5,167 nt of DNA from an uncultured Oscillospiraceae bacterium (GTDB lineage: Bacteria > Bacillota > Clostridia > Oscillospirales > Acutalibacteraceae), in the NCBI GenBank assembly GCA_900556765.1, contig USQH01000101.1, forward strand, positions 1-5,167, given 5' to 3'. Both the position numbers and the translations under genes were made by a program. The notes below the pieces were generated by a model that searched no databases, was not told where the DNA came from, and worked only from the letters and a program-made list of their open reading frames with translations. Position 1 is the stretch's first letter. The number at the start of each line of letters is the position of its first letter. Of the stretch, positions 4,253 through 5,167 are shown in pieces.

Positions 4253-5167
4253 GCTTTTATCCCCCATATTTCAATAATGTCGTCGGCGGGCGGTATCGCG
4301 CCGAGCACAAATTTGATTTGATTGATAACGCTGTCGCTCGTCATTACAAATGCCTGCGACGGATTTTCGCGCGCATATGCCGAGTTTTTAAGCGCACCGT
4401 CAATTGATAAACTGCGATAGTAACCGCGATCCGCAAACACCGTCATTACACCTTGCGCGTTCTCCTTAGTGTTTACGGCGTTGGTGGAAACGCTGTATCC
4501 GCCGTATTCGTTTTCTCCGGATGCGGTGTATGCAAACAATGCCGCATATGAATTTGCCGCCGCGGCGGCAGTGTTTTTGAACACGACAGACACCGCCGAC
4601 AGAGAAAGCGCATTGCCGTCGACGTCTGTGGTGGTGGTGCCTGCATTGGATGTCGTGCCGTCGCCGAAAGCTTTGTTAACTCCGTCGGTCGTATATGTTC
4701 TCAGCAGTACCCATTTGCCGCCGTCTACATCAATGTTTTTGCGAGCCTGCGCTTTTTTTGTGCCCGTCCAATTTGCGACTTCAGACGCAGACTGGTCTAT
4801 CGTACTAAGTACTGTGTTCTTATACAAGAAACGCTGTACACCGGTTATTGAATAAATCAGTTCGGACGCGTCGGTATCCGGTTTGTCCGTGCTTTTAAGC
4901 ACTACATTATCCACAGCGAGCGCTCCGATGTTTTCGCGAGCTGTGGATTTCTGCTCGTCACTCAGTGATTGCTCGGATATCATTACGGCTGTGTGTTTAA
5001 CGGTGTCGTCTACATAATCAGCCATTGCTCTGGCGTTTGGAATATCGTCGTGCGCGCTGAGGCTGCTTTTGACCTTTGACGCATCGACCGCCCCAATGTT
5101 GAAACGAGCTTGTGCTTTCTGCTCATCGGTAAAATTCTGTCGCTCTCCTGCGGACACAACATGTTGG
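4249..5167 (-). CDS. Phage tail fibre / receptor-binding protein, C-terminal part
   Basis: The frame is open to the right edge (first visible residues QHVVSAGERQ), so the N-terminus is missing; the GTG at 5157 is only an internal codon. About 305 residues are visible. Counting from that GTG, three copies of a phage fibre repeat are seen: FTDEQKAQARFNIGA at 9-23, LSDEQKSTARENIGA at 65-79, and a diverged TGTKKAQARKNID at 131-143. Between them lie 'DIPNARAMADYVDD' (38-51), similar to the IPSAKAVxDYV spacer motif, and the related SITGVQRFLYK. From about 146 a Ser/Thr/Ala-rich, probably beta-structured domain follows (WVLLRTYTTDGVNKAFGDGT onward), ending EIWGIKA; it may bind the host surface. The 'EQKxxARxNIGA' repeat is well known in tail fibre and appendage proteins of Firmicutes phages. 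Receptor binding is inferred from that and from the position just upstream of the lysis genes. Confidence 0.87.
   Translation of the reverse strand, partial: QHVVSAGERQNFTDEQKAQARFNIGAVDASKVKSSLSAHDDIPNARAMADYVDDTVKHTAVMISEQSLSDEQKSTARENIGALAVDNVVLKSTDKPDTDASELIYSITGVQRFLYKNTVLSTIDQSASEVANWTGTKKAQARKNIDVDGGKWVLLRTYTTDGVNKAFGDGTTSNAGTTTTDVDGNALSLSAVSVVFKNTAAAAANSYAALFAYTASGENEYGGYSVSTNAVNTKENAQGVMTVFADRGYYRSLSIDGALKNSAYARENPSQAFVMTSDSVINQIKFVLGAIPPADDIIEIWGIKA
4260..4265 (-). promoter_or_regulatory. Ribosome binding site that decides the start of the 71-aa gene
   Basis: On the - strand GGGGGA (plus-strand TCCCCC) lies 7 bp before the ATG at 4252. It lies inside the last codons of the tail fibre gene (IWGIKA). 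It supports translation start at 4252 coupled to fibre termination. Confidence 0.6.

Larger units (their letters stand above)
2214..5167. mobile_element. End of an integrated tailed phage (tail fibre and lysis module)
   Basis: All genes from 2594 to the right edge are on the - strand, opposite to the host genes. They form a standard phage sequence: tail fibre, small fibre-linked protein, membrane/coiled-coil proteins, CHAP endolysin, r1t-like holin. Neighbouring genes overlap or are separated by a few bases. The left boundary is uncertain and lies somewhere between the tRNA 3' end and the holin. The rest of the prophage, including integrase, replication and head genes, would lie to the right of the window. 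Its present activity cannot be judged; nothing visible is broken. Confidence 0.8.

Noticed and set aside
4252..4267. Upstream ATG (4267) for the 71-aa protein
   Set aside because: It would put the best ribosome binding site inside the gene; the ATG at 4252 has proper spacing and the common ATGA overlap with the fibre stop.
4249..5167. Diversity-generating retroelement target in the tail fibre tip
   Set aside because: No reverse transcriptase and no near-copy template repeat is visible in this window.

Overview
The window joins a Firmicutes chromosome (left, + strand) to one end of an integrated tailed phage (right, - strand). The host part has a bacterial V/A-type ATPase gene pair, an endonuclease III with a Clostridia-like active-site region (LSSQCTDKRVN), strong AGGAG ribosome binding sites, a consensus TTGACA/TATAAT promoter and GC-rich codon use. 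Together these suggest a gut-type Clostridia (Oscillospiraceae/Ruminococcaceae-like) organism. That is an inference from family resemblance, not a taxonomic proof.

Host block, 1-2213. It holds the C-terminal part of the V-type ATPase B subunit, the complete D subunit (last gene of that operon), a rho-independent terminator, nth (endonuclease III), and a tRNA-Ala(CGC) with encoded CCA. The tRNA has its own strong promoter, whose -35 box overlaps the nth stop codon and whose spacer contains an imperfect palindrome. All of these are on the + strand.

Junction, 2214-2593. No gene is present. The first part (2220-2283) is rich in nested inverted repeats. Next comes a strong, bidirectional terminator (2292-2333), then an AT-rich tract with a 26-bp alternating purine-pyrimidine run and many copies of a TTAGA-type motif, including a perfect 11-bp-arm inverted repeat. 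The host/phage boundary must lie in or near this stretch. The tRNA 3' end is the natural candidate attachment site, but the second copy of the repeat would be outside the window.

Phage block, 2594-5167, all - strand and tightly packed. In transcription order it contains a tail-fibre C-terminus with 'DEQKxxARxNIGA' repeats, a 71-aa helical protein, a 70-aa membrane-anchored coiled-coil protein, a 41-aa ORF overlapping it in another frame, a CHAP endolysin with a PG-binding domain, a 74-aa membrane-anchored coiled-coil protein, and an r1t-type holin. This is a classic tail-fibre to lysis-cassette end of a Firmicutes siphophage. The endolysin cuts peptidoglycan, the holin lets it out, and the two coiled-coil membrane proteins probably assist or time lysis.

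No CRISPR array, transposase, reverse transcriptase or defence system is visible. The least explained items are the TTAGA repeat array, the structured stretch behind the tRNA, the palindrome in the tRNA promoter and the 41-aa ORF.
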